Assembly: GCA_023393475.1 (NCBI GenBank)
Contig: JAEWLC010000027.1
Location: forward strand, 1 to 40,433
Origin: Pseudomonadota bacterium
GTDB taxonomy: Bacteria > Pseudomonadota > Alphaproteobacteria > Rhizobiales > Devosiaceae
Length of the DNA: 40,433 bases
Direction: 5' to 3'
The notes under the pieces were generated by a model. It worked only from the letters and a program-made list of their open reading frames with translations. It was not told the DNA's origin and searched no databases. A program made the position numbers and the translations under genes. Positions 1-8,725 of this stretch are shown in pieces. How positions within the stretch are numbered: position 1 is the first letter of the stretch; each line of letters opens with the position of its first letter.

Positions 1-66
1 AGCTGGGACCCAACTCTCAAACTGGCTCGGGCGGCAAGATGGATCCCAGCTTTCGCTGGGATGACA
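1..66. repeat. Type B palindromic intergenic repeat, cut by the window edge
   Basis: The right half ends in GGATCCCAGCTTTCGCTGGG followed by ATGACA. This matches the right arm of the complete element at 30581-30659. The mirrored left arm is cut off by the start of the window, leaving only AGCTGGGACCCA. The element lies just downstream of etfA, so in RNA it could form a hairpin behind that gene. It contains no plausible coding sequence. Confidence 0.7.
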
Positions 67-106
67 CCGAGAGGGTGGCACGGTCGCAGACCCACCCCAG
101 CACCAG

Positions 107-1033
107 TTACCGTTTCAGCCCATCAATCAACTGCGGCACGATCTCGAACAAATCCCCCACCAGTGCCACGTCTGCGATCTTCATCAGCGGGGCTTCGGGG
201 TCCTTGTTGATGGCGATGATCTTCTTGGCGCCCTGGATGCCGGCGAGGTGCTGCAGGGCGCCGGAGATGCCGATGCCGACATAGATGTCCGGCGCGATGA
301 TCTTGCCGGTCTGGCCGACCTGCCAGTCGTTGGGCGCGTAGCCGGCATCGACCGCGGCGCGGGTGGCACCGACGGCGGCGCCAAGGGCCTTGGCCAGCTG
401 TTCGACCAGCGCGAACTTCTCGGCCGAGCCGAAGCTGACGCCACCGGCGACGACGATCTGGGCGGTGCTCAGTTCGGGCAGCTCGCTCTGGGTGCGGTGG
501 GCGGCGATGAACTTCGCCACGGCGGCGACGGCGGGGCTGACGGCCTGCACCGGCGCGTTGTTGCCGCTCGCCGTCGGCCGGAAGGCCGAGGCGCGGATGG
601 TGAGGAGGTGCTTGGCCTCGCCGGATGACACGGTCTCGATGGCGTTGCCGGCATAGATCGGCCGGTCGAAACGGGTGGGGCCGTGGATGGCGATGACGTC
701 GGTGACCGGCATCAGGTCGAGCTTCGCCGCCAGGCGCGGAATGGCGTCGCGCCCGGTGGAGGCGGAGGCGGCGACGATGTGGGTATAGGGCTCGGCCAGT
801 TCGGCCAGCAGCTTCGCCACGGCTTCGGCAGAGAGCGAGGCGAGTTCGGCGCTGTCGGCCACGAGCACCTTTTCGACACCCGCGAGCGTTGCCGCCTCGG
901 CTGCGACGGCGGAGACGCCCTGCCCTGCCACAAGGAGGTCGACGGGGCCGAGTTGCGCTGCGGCCGCGACGATACGCGCGGTGGACGCGGAGAGCTTGCC
1001 GAGATCGTGCTCGGCGAGGACGAGGACGGCCAT
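107..1033 (-). CDS. etfA: Electron transfer flavoprotein, alpha subunit
   Basis: EtfA (308 residues) is the FAD-carrying half of the soluble ETF heterodimer. ETF collects electrons from acyl-CoA and other flavin dehydrogenases and passes them to ETF-ubiquinone oxidoreductase. The length is normal for the family. The C-terminal FAD-binding domain is clear, with SGALQHLAGIQGAKKIIAIN followed by the DPEAPLMKIADVALVGD segment near the end. The N-terminus (MAVLVLAEHD) starts the alpha-type Rossmann-like domain. Its ATG shares one base with the TGA stop of etfB (TGATG), so the two are translationally coupled and should be made in equal amounts. No ETF-QO gene is seen in the window. The assignment is secure by motif and by gene pairing. 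Confidence 0.97.
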   Translation of the reverse strand: MAVLVLAEHDLGKLSASTARIVAAAAQLGPVDLLVAGQGVSAVAAEAATLAGVEKVLVADSAELASLSAEAVAKLLAELAEPYTHIVAASASTGRDAIPRLAAKLDLMPVTDVIAIHGPTRFDRPIYAGNAIETVSSGEAKHLLTIRASAFRPTASGNNAPVQAVSPAVAAVAKFIAAHRTQSELPELSTAQIVVAGGVSFGSAEKFALVEQLAKALGAAVGATRAAVDAGYAPNDWQVGQTGKIIAPDIYVGIGISGALQHLAGIQGAKKIIAINKDPEAPLMKIADVALVGDLFEIVPQLIDGLKR

Positions 1034-1791
1034 CAGCGCGCCTCCAGTTCGGAGAGTTCGGACTTGATGGCAGCCGTCAGCTCGGCGACGGAGGCAACCG
1101 TGCGGCCGCCCGGACGCTCGGCGGGCGGGCTGACCTTCTCGACTTTCAACCGCGGCGTGACATCGACGCCGAACTCGGCCACGGGGCGCACCGCGAGTGG
1201 CTTCGAACGCGCCTTCATCACCATGGGCAGCGCGGCGTTGCGCGGGGTGTTGAGGCGGAGGTCGGCGGTGACGATGGCCGGCAGCGACACACCGATGGTG
1301 GCGCGGCCGTAGTCGACCTCGCGGGTGACCTCGAGGCCGCCATCCGCGACCTTGATCTCGGAGGCGAAGGTCGCCTGCGGCCAGTCGAGCAGGCCGGCGA
1401 GCATCTGGCCCACCTGGTTGGAATCGTCGTCCACGGCCTGCTTGCCGAGCAGCACCAAGTCCGGGTTCTCCTTGGCGACCACGGCCTTGAGCAGCTTCGC
1501 GACCGCCAGCGTTTCGACGCGGCCGTCGGCTTCGATCAGGATGCCGCGATGCGCGCCCATGGCGAGCGCGGTGAGGATCACGTCGTTGCTCTGCTTGGGC
1601 CCGATCGAGACGACGACGATCTCGGTGGCGTGGCCGGCTTCGGCGAGCTGCAGGGCGGCTTCGACGGCATGCTTGTCGAACGGGTTCATAGACATGCGGA
1701 CATTGTCGGTCTCAACGCCCGAACCATCGGGGCGGACACGGACGCGCACGGCATGATCGACGACGCGCTTGACGGCAACGAGGATCTTCAT
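1033..1791 (-). CDS. etfB: Electron transfer flavoprotein, beta subunit
   Basis: EtfB (252 residues) is the AMP-binding partner of EtfA. The start is the ATG at 1791 (MKILVAVKRVVDHAVRVRV), preceded by GGAGGGAACCG. A longer in-frame extension upstream lacks family similarity and is rejected. Family landmarks are NPFDKHAVEAALQL near residue 40 and the ETF-beta signature VLLGKQAVDDDSNQVGQML near residue 120. It is the first gene of the etfB-etfA pair. It diverges from the M20 amidohydrolase across about 170 bases that must hold both promoters; I could not pick a convincing -35/-10 pair there. Confidence 0.97.
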   Translation of the reverse strand: MKILVAVKRVVDHAVRVRVRPDGSGVETDNVRMSMNPFDKHAVEAALQLAEAGHATEIVVVSIGPKQSNDVILTALAMGAHRGILIEADGRVETLAVAKLLKAVVAKENPDLVLLGKQAVDDDSNQVGQMLAGLLDWPQATFASEIKVADGGLEVTREVDYGRATIGVSLPAIVTADLRLNTPRNAALPMVMKARSKPLAVRPVAEFGVDVTPRLKVEKVSPPAERPGGRTVASVAELTAAIKSELSELEAR

Positions 1792-1960
1792 CGGTTCCCT
1801 CCGGAAGTGCCCGGGTCTTTTGCAGAAATGCCGGGGGCGGGCAAGTTCGGGCGGGGAATATATGACTACGCTGAAGGTCCGACAGAGAAAGGCATGCCAA
1901 CGGGTTGACGCCCCATGCGGCGGCCCGGCACATTGCGGCTTTACAGACCCGAGTTGCCTT

Positions 1961-3118
1961 ATGCCCGTCATCAACCGCATTGCGGAATTCGCCGACCAGG
2001 TCGCCGAATGGCGCCGTGATTTCCATACGCATCCCGAACTCGGCTACGACCTGCCGCGGACGTCGGGCAAAGTCGCGGATCTGCTGCAGGGTTTCGGCGT
2101 CGATGAACTTCACACCGGCATCGCCCAGACGGGCCTCGTCGCGGTGATCAACGGGCGCGGTCCCGGGCCGACCATCGGCCTCCGCGCCGACATGGATGCC
2201 TTGCCGATCAACGAGCGGACGGGCGTGGCCTATGCCAGCCAGACGCCGGGGCGCATGCATGCCTGCGGGCATGACGGGCACACGGCGATGCTTCTCGGGG
2301 CGGCCAAGTATCTCAGCGAGACGCGCAATTTCGACGGCAAGGCGGTGCTGATCTTCCAGCCGGCCGAAGAGGGCGGCGCCGGCGGCAAGGCCATGGTCGA
2401 CGAAGGGGTTATGGACCGGTTCGGCGTCGAGCAGGTGTTCGGCATCCACAACATGCCCGGGCAGGCAGCCGGCAGCATCGCCCTGCGTCCCGGCCCGCTG
2501 ATGGCGGCGAGCGACAAGTTCGAGATCGTCATCGAGGGCAAGGGCGGGCACGCAGCCTGGCCGCAGAACACGATCGACCCGGTGATGATCAGCGCCCAGC
2601 TGATCATGGCGCTGCACACGATCGTATCGCGCGACGTCGACCCGATCCGCTCGGCCGTGCTGAGCGTCACGATGCTGCAGGGTGGCGAGGCGTTCAACAT
2701 CATCCCGCGCTCGATGAAGCTCACGGGCACGGTGCGCTCGCTCAACGAGGAGGTTCGCGATCTCGTCGAGGAGCAGTTGCGCACGGTGACCAAGGGGATC
2801 GTCGAGGCCTTCGGGGCCACCGCCGACATCAACTACCACCGGGGCTACCCGGTCACCGAGAATGCCGAGGAGCAGGCGGCCTATGCGACTGGTGTCGCCG
2901 AGCAGGTTGCCGGCCCCGACCGGGTCGACGGCAATGTCGATCCCAAGATGGGCGGCGAGGATTTTTCCTACATGCTGCGCGCGCGGCCGGGTGCCTATGC
3001 CTTCCTCGGCAACGGAGACAGCGGCGAACTGCACTCGGACACCTACAACTTCAACGACGAGATCATCCCCGTGGGGGTGAGTTATCTGGTGAAGCTAGTG
3101 GAGAACGCGTCAAGGTAG
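1961..3118 (+). CDS. M20 family metal-dependent amidohydrolase (hippurate/N-acyl-amino acid hydrolase type)
   Basis: A 385-residue cytoplasmic zinc/manganese hydrolase of the HipO/AbgB/IAA-amino acid hydrolase branch. These enzymes remove acyl or aryl groups from amino acids. Visible motifs: FHTHPELGYD at 21-30, GLRADMDALPINE at 73-85, MHACGHDGHTAMLLG at 99-113 (metal ligands Cys102 and His104), PAEEG at 134-138 (Glu137), GIHNMPG at 161-167 (His163), GKGGHAAWP in the lid domain near 193-201, and GGEDFSYM at 331-338, with the last ligand His358. The start at ATG 1961 (MPVINRIAEF) fits the family length. There is no strong ribosome site in front of it; an earlier in-frame start would overlap etfB and add non-homologous residues. 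The real substrate cannot be read from sequence. Confidence 0.93.
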   Translation: MPVINRIAEFADQVAEWRRDFHTHPELGYDLPRTSGKVADLLQGFGVDELHTGIAQTGLVAVINGRGPGPTIGLRADMDALPINERTGVAYASQTPGRMHACGHDGHTAMLLGAAKYLSETRNFDGKAVLIFQPAEEGGAGGKAMVDEGVMDRFGVEQVFGIHNMPGQAAGSIALRPGPLMAASDKFEIVIEGKGGHAAWPQNTIDPVMISAQLIMALHTIVSRDVDPIRSAVLSVTMLQGGEAFNIIPRSMKLTGTVRSLNEEVRDLVEEQLRTVTKGIVEAFGATADINYHRGYPVTENAEEQAAYATGVAEQVAGPDRVDGNVDPKMGGEDFSYMLRARPGAYAFLGNGDSGELHSDTYNFNDEIIPVGVSYLVKLVENASR

Positions 3119-3156
3119 GAGGCGAGCAACAAGCTCAATCCCGCACGTCCATCACC

Positions 3157-3255
3157 GTCATTCCCGGGCTTGACCCGGGGACCCAGGGATAGTCCAGCCC
3201 ACGCCGACATTTGCTGCGGCATCGCATGGGTCCCCGGGTCAAGCCCGGGGATGAC
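3157..3255. repeat. Type A palindromic intergenic repeat
   Basis: The left arm GTCATTCCCGGGCTTGACCC is mirrored by a right arm ending in GGTCAAGCCCGGGGATGAC, around a central part of about 55 bases. The same arms recur at 6568-6646. It sits between the M20 amidohydrolase stop and the AbrB-type gene and can fold into a long hairpin. Open frames through it encode only the repeat and are not genes. Confidence 0.8.
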
Positions 3256-3376
3256 GACGGAGAGTTTGGATAGGACAAACGAGCGACGGCACGCGCTCCG
3301 TCTCCTCCCATCGTCCCGCTTCCCCCACGCGACGAACTGTCGGATAGTCGGGACCCTACCACCTGAATCCCAGCCC

Positions 3377-4429
3377 ATGACTTCCGCCCTGCATGCCGGC
3401 GAGATAGCACGCCGGACGATCCTGACATTGCTGATCTCGGCGGCCGGCGGCGGCGTCGCGGCGCTGCTGAACCTGCCGGCGGCCTGGCTGATGGGCGGGG
3501 CGCTTGCCGTCGCCATCGCGGCGCTGAGCGGGGTGAAGGTGATGCTGCCCACCTGGCTGCGCGATGTCACCTTCATTGCCACCGGCCTCTCGATGGGCGC
3601 GAGCGTGGCGCGCGACTCGGTGGCGCTGATGATCCAGTGGCCGGTGACGCTGGCGGCGCTGGTGCTGGAGCTGATCCTCATCATCGCGATCACCGGCTAC
3701 GTGCTGCGGAAGCTCTTCGGCCTCGATCGCGGCACCGCCTATCTCAGCTCCTTTCCGGGGCATTTGAGCTTTGTGATGTCGATCGCGGCGGCGGGCGTCG
3801 GGGACTCGCGGCAGATCATCATCATCCAGGTGATCCGCATCCTGCTGCTGACCATCTGCGTGCCGATCATGACCCTGTTCCTGCCGCTCGGGCACTACGA
3901 GGGGCCGCCCGCCGCGCCCGAGATGGGCCTCATGACGCTGCTGCCGGTCGCGGTGGGGTGCGCGGTCGCCGGGTTCATCCTGACGAAGCTGCGGACCCCC
4001 GCCGGCTATGTGCTCGGCGCCATGGCGGTGGCGATTGCCGCAAAGTTCGCGGGCTGGTTCGAAGGCTCGATGCCGCCCATGCTGCTGACGGCGATCTTCA
4101 TCCTCATCGGCGCGATGATCGGGGTGCGGTTCAACGGCATCACCCGGCAGGAATTCCTCAAGGCGTCTGCCGGCGGCCTCCTCGGCACGGCGATCACGGT
4201 GGCCATCTGCACGGTCGTCGTCTTCGCCATCTCGCCGCTGGTCGACATGCCGATCGGCCAGATCTGGCTGGGGCTGTCGCCGGGGGCGCTCGAGGGCATG
4301 GGAGCCCTTGGCATCGCGCTCGGCTTCGACACCGCCTTCATCGCGGCGCATCACGTGAGCCGGCTGCTGGTTCTCACCATCGCCATCCCAACCGTCACGA
4401 TGTTGGTGCGCAACAAGGATTTGCCGTAG
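3377..4429 (+). CDS. AbrB family integral membrane protein
   Basis: A 350-residue hydrophobic protein of the AbrB-duplication membrane family (often called AbrB or ammonia monooxygenase-like regulator in databases). The true biochemical role of this family is not firmly established. Two similar halves are visible, each with several membrane segments and Gly-rich turns: LLNLPAAWLMGGALAVAIAA near 30-50 and its counterpart LRTPAGYVLGAMAVAIAAKF in the second half. The start at ATG 3377 (MTSALHAGEIARRTI) places a short cytoplasmic tail before the first helix. An upstream extension would run through the type A repeat and is rejected. The next gene begins 50 bases downstream on the same strand. Confidence 0.88.
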   Translation: MTSALHAGEIARRTILTLLISAAGGGVAALLNLPAAWLMGGALAVAIAALSGVKVMLPTWLRDVTFIATGLSMGASVARDSVALMIQWPVTLAALVLELILIIAITGYVLRKLFGLDRGTAYLSSFPGHLSFVMSIAAAGVGDSRQIIIIQVIRILLLTICVPIMTLFLPLGHYEGPPAAPEMGLMTLLPVAVGCAVAGFILTKLRTPAGYVLGAMAVAIAAKFAGWFEGSMPPMLLTAIFILIGAMIGVRFNGITRQEFLKASAGGLLGTAITVAICTVVVFAISPLVDMPIGQIWLGLSPGALEGMGALGIALGFDTAFIAAHHVSRLLVLTIAIPTVTMLVRNKDLP

Positions 4430-4479
4430 CGTCGCCGCATTTGTCGAAGCAAGTGCCGCTTCGACTTCGGAGATTTGCC

Positions 4480-4791
4480 ATGCGCCTCGTCACACTCGCC
4501 GCGATTGTCCTCGTTCTGGCTGCGACGCCGGCACTGGCGCGCGAACGCTGCAATGTCGACCGGAGTCCGCCGGGCCTCAAGATCGAGTTCCATGTCGGGT
4601 TCGGCACGGGCGTCAACGATCCGCAGATGGACGAGCAGATCTACCAGATGGAGCTGAAGCGCCGGCATGGCATCGTCGCGCGCTCGGTCCGTACGACCGG
4701 CGACGGCTGCCTCGAAGCCTTCGTGCAGAACCCCGACGGCACCTGGCGGAACGAGTACTACCACCCCAAGACGTATGAGCGGATGGACTAG
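4480..4791 (+). CDS. Small secreted protein of unknown function
   Basis: 103 residues. The first 20 form a classical signal peptide (MRLVTLAAIVLVLAATPALA) with an AxA-type cleavage site, leaving a mature protein of about 83 residues. The mature part has only two cysteines (Cys24 in RERCNVDRS and Cys77 in GDGCLEA), which could pair in one disulfide. It ends NEYYHPKTYERMD. The start is supported by CGGAG eight bases upstream of ATG 4480. I do not recognise a domain. Its stop codon overlaps that of the convergent alpha-glucosidase gene by two bases (CTAG). Confidence 0.8.
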   Translation: MRLVTLAAIVLVLAATPALARERCNVDRSPPGLKIEFHVGFGTGVNDPQMDEQIYQMELKRRHGIVARSVRTTGDGCLEAFVQNPDGTWRNEYYHPKTYERMD

Positions 4792-6443
4792 CGCCGCTTC
4801 CGCTTGCCTCCGAAGGCCACCGACATCTCGCCGGTATCGAAGAAGGCAAAGCCGTTCGGGCCGAGCTTAAGCTTCGTCTTCCGGCGCTCGGCGCCCTCGG
4901 AAATCTCCAGCGGTTCGTGGCGTTCACCGCCCGTGAGCGTCACCGTGATCGGCTCGCCCGAGAGGTTGAAGAGGCACGTCAGCGTTTCGTTGCTTGTCTT
5001 GCTGGCGAGGCGGCGGAAGGCCAGCAACGGTTCCCCGGCCTTGAGGAACTCGATGTCGCCATCGAGCAGCACCGGGTGGGCTTTGCGGAAGGCGATCATC
5101 GCCCGGTAGAAATTGAGCGTCGATTCCGGATCGGCATTCTGCGCGGCGACGTTCAGCGCCGAGTGGTTCGGCTTCACCGGCAGCCAGGGTCTTGCCGACG
5201 AGAAGCCGTTCGGCGCCTCGCCCTCCTCCCACGGCATCGGCGTGCGGGCGCCGTCGCGGCCCTTGTATTCGGGCCAGAAGCGGATGCCGGGCGGATCGGT
5301 CAGTTCCTCGAACAGGATGTCGGCTTCGGGCAGGCCCAGTTCCTCGCCCTGGTAGAGGCAGACCGAGCCCTTGAAGCTCAGGAGCATTGCTGCGGCCTGG
5401 CGCGACAGGGCGGCGGAGCTCGCCGAATAAGGGGCCCAGCGCGACATGTGGCGGATGACGTCGTGGTTGGAGAAGGCCCAGCACGGCCAGCCGTTGGGCG
5501 CGCCGGCGAAGAAGTTCTTCTGCTTGGACCTAAAATGCTCGGCGGTGAACTCGGGCCCGAGCATGTCGAAGGTATAGGCCATGTGCAGCTTGTCGCCGCC
5601 CGAGGTGTATTCCTCCATCAGCTGCAGGCCGCGATGGCTGTCGCCGATCTCGCCGACCGTGGTCGAGCCGGGATACTGGTCGAGCAGCTTCCGCACGCGC
5701 TTGAGGAAGCCGATGTTCTCGGGCTGGCTCTTGCCGAACTTGTGGTCCTGCATGTCGTAGGGATTGACCGCGTAAGGCAGGTGTTTCGGGCGCCTCGCCG
5801 GCGGGTTGGAGCGCAGCTGCCTGTCGTGGAAGTAGTAGTTCACGGTGTCGAGCCGAAAGCCGTCGACGCCGCGCTCGAGCCAGAAGCGCAGCACATCGAG
5901 CAGCGCATCCTGCACGTCGGGATTGTGGAAGTTGAGGTCGGGCTGCTCGATCAGGAAATTGTGGAAGTAGTACTGGCCACGCGAGGGGTTCCACTCCCAG
6001 GCACGCCCGCCGAACACCGAGGGCCAGTTGTTGGGGGGCGAACCGTCGCGCTTGGGATCGGCCCAGACATACCAGTCGGCCTTAGCGTTGGTGCGGTTGA
6101 GCCGGCTCTCACGGAACCAGGGGTGAAGATCGGAGGAATGGCTCAGCACCTGATCGATGATGACCTTGAGCCCCAGCGAATGGGCGCGCTCGATGAGGGA
6201 ATCGAAATCCTCGAGGCTGCCGAACAGGCGGTCGACTTCCTTGTAGTCGGAAACGTCGTAGCCCATGTCCTTCTGCGGCGACTGGTTGATGGGGCTCAGC
6301 CAAATCGCATCGACGCCGAGGCTGGCGATATGGTCGAGCCGGCGCATGATGCCGGCGAGATCGCCGACGCCGTCGCCGTTCGTGTCCTGAAACGAGCGCG
6401 GGTACACCTGGTAGATCACCGCGCCGCGCCACCAATCCGTCAT
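4788..6443 (-). CDS. GH13 family alpha-glucosidase
   Basis: A 551-residue cytoplasmic GH13 glucosidase (no signal peptide) that releases glucose from short alpha-glucosides. The (beta/alpha)8 catalytic domain begins at WWRGAVIYQVYPRSF. Catalytic residues: nucleophile Asp199 in DGFRLDTVN, acid/base Glu265 in TVGEIGD, and Asp328 in FSNHDVIRH. QPDLNF at 167-172 is typical of the alpha-glucosidase/oligo-1,6-glucosidase subfamilies. Thr200 directly after the nucleophile is the residue usually seen in alpha-1,4-specific enzymes, whereas alpha-1,6 enzymes tend to have Val; maltose or sucrose-like substrates are therefore favoured (inference). The start ATG 6443 has GGCGGAG upstream. No transporter or regulator gene is adjacent. 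Confidence 0.94.
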   Translation of the reverse strand: MTDWWRGAVIYQVYPRSFQDTNGDGVGDLAGIMRRLDHIASLGVDAIWLSPINQSPQKDMGYDVSDYKEVDRLFGSLEDFDSLIERAHSLGLKVIIDQVLSHSSDLHPWFRESRLNRTNAKADWYVWADPKRDGSPPNNWPSVFGGRAWEWNPSRGQYYFHNFLIEQPDLNFHNPDVQDALLDVLRFWLERGVDGFRLDTVNYYFHDRQLRSNPPARRPKHLPYAVNPYDMQDHKFGKSQPENIGFLKRVRKLLDQYPGSTTVGEIGDSHRGLQLMEEYTSGGDKLHMAYTFDMLGPEFTAEHFRSKQKNFFAGAPNGWPCWAFSNHDVIRHMSRWAPYSASSAALSRQAAAMLLSFKGSVCLYQGEELGLPEADILFEELTDPPGIRFWPEYKGRDGARTPMPWEEGEAPNGFSSARPWLPVKPNHSALNVAAQNADPESTLNFYRAMIAFRKAHPVLLDGDIEFLKAGEPLLAFRRLASKTSNETLTCLFNLSGEPITVTLTGGERHEPLEISEGAERRKTKLKLGPNGFAFFDTGEMSVAFGGKRKRR

Positions 6444-6567
6444 AACAGTCTCCGCCGAACAGTTGCGGCCAGTCTCGCGACCGGCCGGAACAAAGGCAAT
6501 GGCATTTGGGGTATGGCGGTTCCGCGTTTGGCGGTGGAGGGGCGACACACCCGCCACGCTGTCGGTC

Positions 6568-6646
6568 GTCATCCGCGGACTTGATCCGCGGACCCAGCGA
6601 TGTCAGCGGCATCCCATGGGTCCCCGGGTCAAGCCCGGGGATGACG
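6568..6646. repeat. Type A palindromic intergenic repeat
   Basis: A second copy of the element at 3157-3255. The right arm (GGTCCCCGGGTCAAGCCCGG then GGATGACGAC) is nearly identical. The left arm is diverged to GTCATCCGCGGACTTGATCC but keeps the pairing pattern at its ends. It lies between the divergent starts/ends of the alpha-glucosidase (start 6443) and the SDR gene (end 6686). The remaining 242 bases of this gap show nothing else. Confidence 0.8.
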
Positions 6647-6685
6647 ACTGATGGATTGGCGCGTGCGATCGCCGATGGGTGCGCC

Positions 6686-7468
6686 TCAGCCCTCGTAGGC
6701 CACCGACGGGATCTGCGTGGCGAACTTGCCGCCGGAGACGTCGATCGAGGCGCCGGTGATGTACGCGGCGAGGTCGGAGGCGAGGAAGCAGACGAGGTTG
6801 GCGACGTCCTGAGCATCGCCCCAGCGGCGCAGCGTCAGGGTATCGAGCAGGCGCTGGGCGCGGGCGTCCGGCAGGTTGGCGTAGCCGTTCATCTGAGTCG
6901 GGATCATGCCCGGCGAATAGGAGTTCACCGTGACGTTGAACGGGCCGAGCTCGCCGGCCAGCACGCGGGTGAACTGGACCACGGCGGACTTGCTCGCCGC
7001 GTAGGCGGCGCTGCCGATCGAGGGGATGATGGCGGCAAAGGACGCGGCGTTGATGATGCGGCCGGCGGCCTGGCGCTGCATGATCGGCGCCACCGCCTGG
7101 CACATCAGGAACACGCCCTTGGTGTTGGTATCGAAATTGGCGTCCCACACCGCCTCGGGCAGCTTGTCGACGCGTGCGCCCGCGGCGACGCCCGCATTGT
7201 TCACGAGGACATCGATACGGCCGTATTGCTGCTCGATGGCGTTGACCGCCGCAGTGACCTGCGAAGCTTCGCGCACGTCGCAGAGCACACGGGTGCCGGA
7301 CCAGCCGGCCTCGGTCCATTCGACCGCGGCGTCGTCGAGCAGGTCCTGCTTGAAGTCGAGGATGACGACCGTCGCGCCTTCCTTGGCCAGCGTCCGGGCG
7401 ATCTGCCGGCCGATGCCGCGACCAGCGCCGGTGACGATCGCGATCTTGTTGTTCAAGTCGATGTTCAT
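6686..7468 (-). CDS. SDR family NAD(P)-dependent oxidoreductase
   Basis: A 260-residue classical short-chain dehydrogenase/reductase. The cofactor loop TGAGRGIG is at 13-20, NNAGV at 90-94, and the catalytic set is Asn115, Ser143, Tyr156 and Lys160 (YAASK). Asp38 at the end of beta-2 (VVILDFK) suggests NAD(H) preference over NADP(H). The start ATG 7468 is preceded by GGGGAGGAACCGC, a strong ribosome site. It follows the 2-hydroxyacid dehydrogenase gene by 67 bases on the same strand and is probably co-transcribed. The pair may handle a hydroxyacid or sugar acid, but the substrate is unknown. Confidence 0.92.
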   Translation of the reverse strand: MNIDLNNKIAIVTGAGRGIGRQIARTLAKEGATVVILDFKQDLLDDAAVEWTEAGWSGTRVLCDVREASQVTAAVNAIEQQYGRIDVLVNNAGVAAGARVDKLPEAVWDANFDTNTKGVFLMCQAVAPIMQRQAAGRIINAASFAAIIPSIGSAAYAASKSAVVQFTRVLAGELGPFNVTVNSYSPGMIPTQMNGYANLPDARAQRLLDTLTLRRWGDAQDVANLVCFLASDLAAYITGASIDVSGGKFATQIPSVAYEG

Positions 7469-7516
7469 GCGGTTCCTCCCCTAACGCCCCACCCTCAGGG
7501 GACTATCCTCAATCGT

Positions 7517-7533
7517 CGTGCCCGATCGGCACG
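7517..7533 (-). other. Short GC hairpin after the hydroxyacid dehydrogenase gene
   Basis: CGTGCC and GGCACG flank a five-base loop, immediately downstream of the stop codon at 7536-7538 on the minus strand. No T-run follows, so it is a weak terminator at best and could instead be an mRNA-stabilising hairpin within the two-gene unit. Confidence 0.3.
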
Positions 7534-7535
7534 GG

Positions 7536-8474
7536 CTAGACGACGGCGCTGAGCAGCGGCTCGCCGTCGAAATGGGCGACGAGGTTGGCGACCACCAGGT
7601 CGCCCATCTTGTCGCGGGTCTGGTGCGTGGCGCTGCCCTGGTGGGGCGACAGCACGACGTTCTCGAGTTCCCAGAAGGCGGGGTCCATGGCCGGCTCCTT
7701 TTCGAACACGTCGAGGGCTGCGCCGGCGATCTTCCAGTCCTTCAGCATCTTCAGCATGGCCGCCTCGTCGATCAGCGTGCCGCGCGCCACGTTGACGATG
7801 AAGCCCTCGGGACCGAGCGCCTCGAGCACTTCGCGCGAGACGATCTTTTCGGTGCCCTTGCCGCCCGGCGCGATGATGACCAGCCAGTCGCTGTCGCGGG
7901 CCATGTCGATAAGGTTGTCGTAGAAGACGTAGGGCTCATCGGCCTGCTTCTTCCTGCCGTGGTAGACGACGCGCATCTTCATCGCCTGGCAGCGCGTGGC
8001 GATTTCCTTGCCGATCCGGCCGAGGCCGAGGATGCCGACGGTCTTGCCGGTGAGTTCGCTCTGCAGCCGGTAGCCGACCTTGGCCCACTTGCCCTGGCGG
8101 ACGAACTGATCGGCCTGCGGAATGCGGCGGGCCAGCGCGATCATCATGCCGATGGTCAACTCGGCGACGGCGTCGTTCAGCACATTCGGCGTGTTGGTGA
8201 CGCGGATGTTCCGTGCCTTGGCCGCCTTGGTGTCGACGGAGTCGTAGCCGACGCCGAAATTGGCGATGATCTCGAGCTTGGGCAGCTTTTCCATCAGCTC
8301 GGCGGAGACGCTGCCACCGGCGACGGCGCGCACCCGGCCGCCGATCTCCCGGATCAGCGCATCCTTGTCCGCAGCGGTATGCAGCTTGTGCACGGTGAAG
8401 CGCTCGGCCAGCGCCTTCTCGCAACGATCATGCAGCTTGTGCGTCTGGAGAATCTCTTCCGGCATCCGTCCCAT
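7536..8474 (-). CDS. D-2-hydroxyacid dehydrogenase (NAD(P)-dependent)
   Basis: A 312-residue member of the D-isomer 2-hydroxyacid dehydrogenase family (glyoxylate/hydroxypyruvate reductase type), which interconverts 2-oxoacids and D-2-hydroxyacids. Substrate-loop residues NFGVGYDSVD are at 72-81, the Rossmann motif GILGLGRIGKEIA at 147-159, and catalytic Arg231 (NVARGTLIDE), Glu260 (DVFEKEP) and His278 (SPHQGSAT). The expected residue after the catalytic His-x pair is often Ile; here it is Gln. Two in-frame ATGs are possible, 8474 and 8465. The AAGGG upstream sits at a better distance from 8465, so the protein may start at MPEEILQTHK. It leads the pair with the SDR gene and diverges from the ATP-grasp operon. 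Confidence 0.93.
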   Translation of the reverse strand: MGRMPEEILQTHKLHDRCEKALAERFTVHKLHTAADKDALIREIGGRVRAVAGGSVSAELMEKLPKLEIIANFGVGYDSVDTKAAKARNIRVTNTPNVLNDAVAELTIGMMIALARRIPQADQFVRQGKWAKVGYRLQSELTGKTVGILGLGRIGKEIATRCQAMKMRVVYHGRKKQADEPYVFYDNLIDMARDSDWLVIIAPGGKGTEKIVSREVLEALGPEGFIVNVARGTLIDEAAMLKMLKDWKIAGAALDVFEKEPAMDPAFWELENVVLSPHQGSATHQTRDKMGDLVVANLVAHFDGEPLLSAVV

Positions 8475-8725
8475 CCCTTGTTGGCGCGTGTTGTATGGCA
8501 GATTGGTTTGGGGGTGAAGGCGACATTGGTGGGATGTTTGAGGCGTATGGGCAGCGCCGAGCCGCCCCGAGTGCGGGAACTCCCACCGGTTGGCTCAAAA
8601 GCACCGGTGGCTCGCCCCTCAACGTCGCACGCCGAGCAAATCGTCGCCGAACCCCGCTTGTCGCCCTGCACCAAAAGTGTACCAATGAGTCCCGAGTGGG
8701 ATAGGCCGTAAGCCCTTGGGAGTTA

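Noticed and set aside
3157..3255. Possible CRISPR-like or tandem repeat structure
   Set aside because: The repeats are single palindromes with mirrored arms, not regularly spaced direct repeats with unique spacers.
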